Translations under genes and position numbers: made by a program
From: Candidatus Kryptonium thompsonii
GTDB lineage: Bacteria > Bacteroidota > Ignavibacteria > Kryptoniales > Kryptoniaceae
Direction of reading: 5' to 3'
DNA: 64,000 nucleotides
NCBI GenBank assembly: GCA_001442925.1
Contig: LDXX01000007.1
Span: 62,001 to 126,000, forward strand
Shown here: piece after piece, positions 63,401 to 64,000 of the stretch
How the letters are laid out: each line of letters opens with the position of its first letter
How positions within the stretch are numbered: the first letter of the stretch is position 1
Notes under the pieces: generated by a model
Databases searched by the model: none
What the model saw: the letters and a program-made list of their open reading frames with translations, nothing else
Told to the model about the DNA's origin: nothing

Positions 63401-64000
63401 GCGTTTGAATCGAACCTGTGAGGGATTGAAACAAAAATTTTTATGGCTATGGGATAAAATATCTGCTTGGTTTGAATCGAACCTGTGAGGGATTGAAACT
63501 TAAAAGATTTTTAAGAAAATCTCTTAATTTTTTCGTTTGAATCGAACCTGTGAGGGATTGAAACAGATTTTTTACTCCAATGCCAAAGGGAGCAACAAAG
63601 TTTGAATCGAACCTGTGAGGGATTGAAACATGGGAAATTTATGGATTATTTAAGTTTTGATTTTTGTTTGAATCGAACCTGTGAGGGATTGAAACAATGA
63701 ATTTTCAATTGTTTGTGTTAAAGTTTTATCAGTTTGAATCGAACCTGTGAGGGATTGAAACTAAATTAATTTTACAATATGCTCCGGTAAAAGCCTATGT
63801 TTGAATCGAACCTGTGAGGGATTGAAACAAGCTATTCACCCCAATGGCGCCCGGTTTTACCTAAGTTTGAATCGAACCTGTGAGGGATTGAAACTTACAA
63901 ACCGCAAATTTCGGCGATATCCTCCTCATTAGTTTGAATCGAACCTGTGAGGGATTGAAACTCCTGCTACGTAAAAATACTTTCTCATTTTGCCTCCGTT
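60410..64000 (+). CRISPR. CRISPR array, 54 full repeats seen, continues past window
   Basis: Fifty-four copies of a 30-bp repeat (begins GTTTGAATCG, ends GAGGGATTGAAAC) start at 60410 and the last begins at 63932. All copies read are identical. The 53 complete spacers are 34-39 bases. After the last repeat come 36 bases and then GTT at the window edge, the first bases of the repeat, so the array continues. The ATTGAAAC end, the leader at 60171-60409 and the operon direction all give plus-strand transcription, with newest spacers near 60440. Repeats of this end type are common in type I-B and type III systems. Confidence 0.99.

Noticed and set aside
60396-63434. Several open frames of 60-134 codons on both strands inside the array
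   Set aside because: They are made of repeat translations (runs such as FNPSQVRFK or LNRTCEGLK) and exist only because the repeat lacks stop codons in some frames.
60410-63961. tRNA T-arm-like sequence (GGTTCGATTC) on the minus strand of each repeat
   Set aside because: Only a short match to a TpsiC loop recurs; no acceptor, D or anticodon arms surround it.

Overview
The window is an AT-rich bacterial chromosome segment with compact operons, frequent 1-14 base gene overlaps and both strands in use. It carries a Gram-negative envelope gene set (SurA-like parvulins, lipoproteins, M16 peptidases, a HlyD/ABC-2 exporter), haem synthesis genes, FCB-group-like secreted amidohydrolases, and two complete CRISPR-Cas gene sets. 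This suggests a thermophilic member of the Bacteroidota/Ignavibacteria/Kryptonia neighbourhood. The lineage is inferred from gene content and style only; no rRNA or tRNA gene was seen.

Layout. 1-8.8 kb: truncated ABC-2 permease, UreH/NicO-like membrane protein, metallo-beta-lactamase hydrolase, DUF309, a coiled-coil protein, MFS transporter, alpha/beta hydrolase, purE, a PfkB kinase, rfbD and serS. 8.8-17.1 kb: outer-membrane folding and proteolysis genes (three parvulin-type proteins, then three M16 proteins). 17.1-24 kb: MoxR ATPase, Yip1-like and DUF2279 proteins, and a HlyD-ATPase-permease-permease exporter. 24-27.1 kb: hrcA-grpE-dnaJ. 27.1-33.1 kb (minus strand): two amidohydrolase-family proteins and gatB. 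33.2-37.7 kb: ComEA-like, pilin-like and PilM-like proteins, rsmD, coaD, an aminotransferase and an FmdB-type protein. 37.7-42.3 kb (minus strand): phosphotransacylase, protoporphyrinogen oxidase, ferrochelatase and an amidohydrolase.

The accessory region is 42.3-64 kb. A type III-A operon (cas6, cas10/csm1, csm2-csm5) is followed by two CARF proteins. The first is a CARF-winged-helix protein of the Cas_APE2256/Crn1 type. The second is a three-part protein: a Cas_NE0113-type CARF domain, a sigma-54 AAA+ domain with an intact GAFTGA loop, and a Fis-type helix-turn-helix. No HEPN (Csm6/Csx1) effector is visible. Directly after this protein come two 14-bp dyad sites 31 bp apart and, about 65 bp further on, a -24/-12 promoter. 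That promoter faces a second operon: a 46-aa membrane peptide, a DUF4258 protein, then type I-B cas8-cas7-cas5, a secreted protein, cas3-cas4-cas1-cas2. A leader and an array of at least 54 identical 30-bp repeats end the window, and the array runs past its edge.

The main hypothesis is that Cas10 of the type III-A complex detects foreign RNA and makes cyclic oligoadenylate, the CARF-sigma-54 activator binds it, and the activator switches on the type I-B interference and adaptation operon. This would be a transcriptional relay from one CRISPR type to another, in place of the usual toxic RNase. Only one Cas6, one adaptation module and one array are present, so the two systems also appear to depend on each other for parts. 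Overlapping spacers in the array point to a 5'-TTCN PAM.
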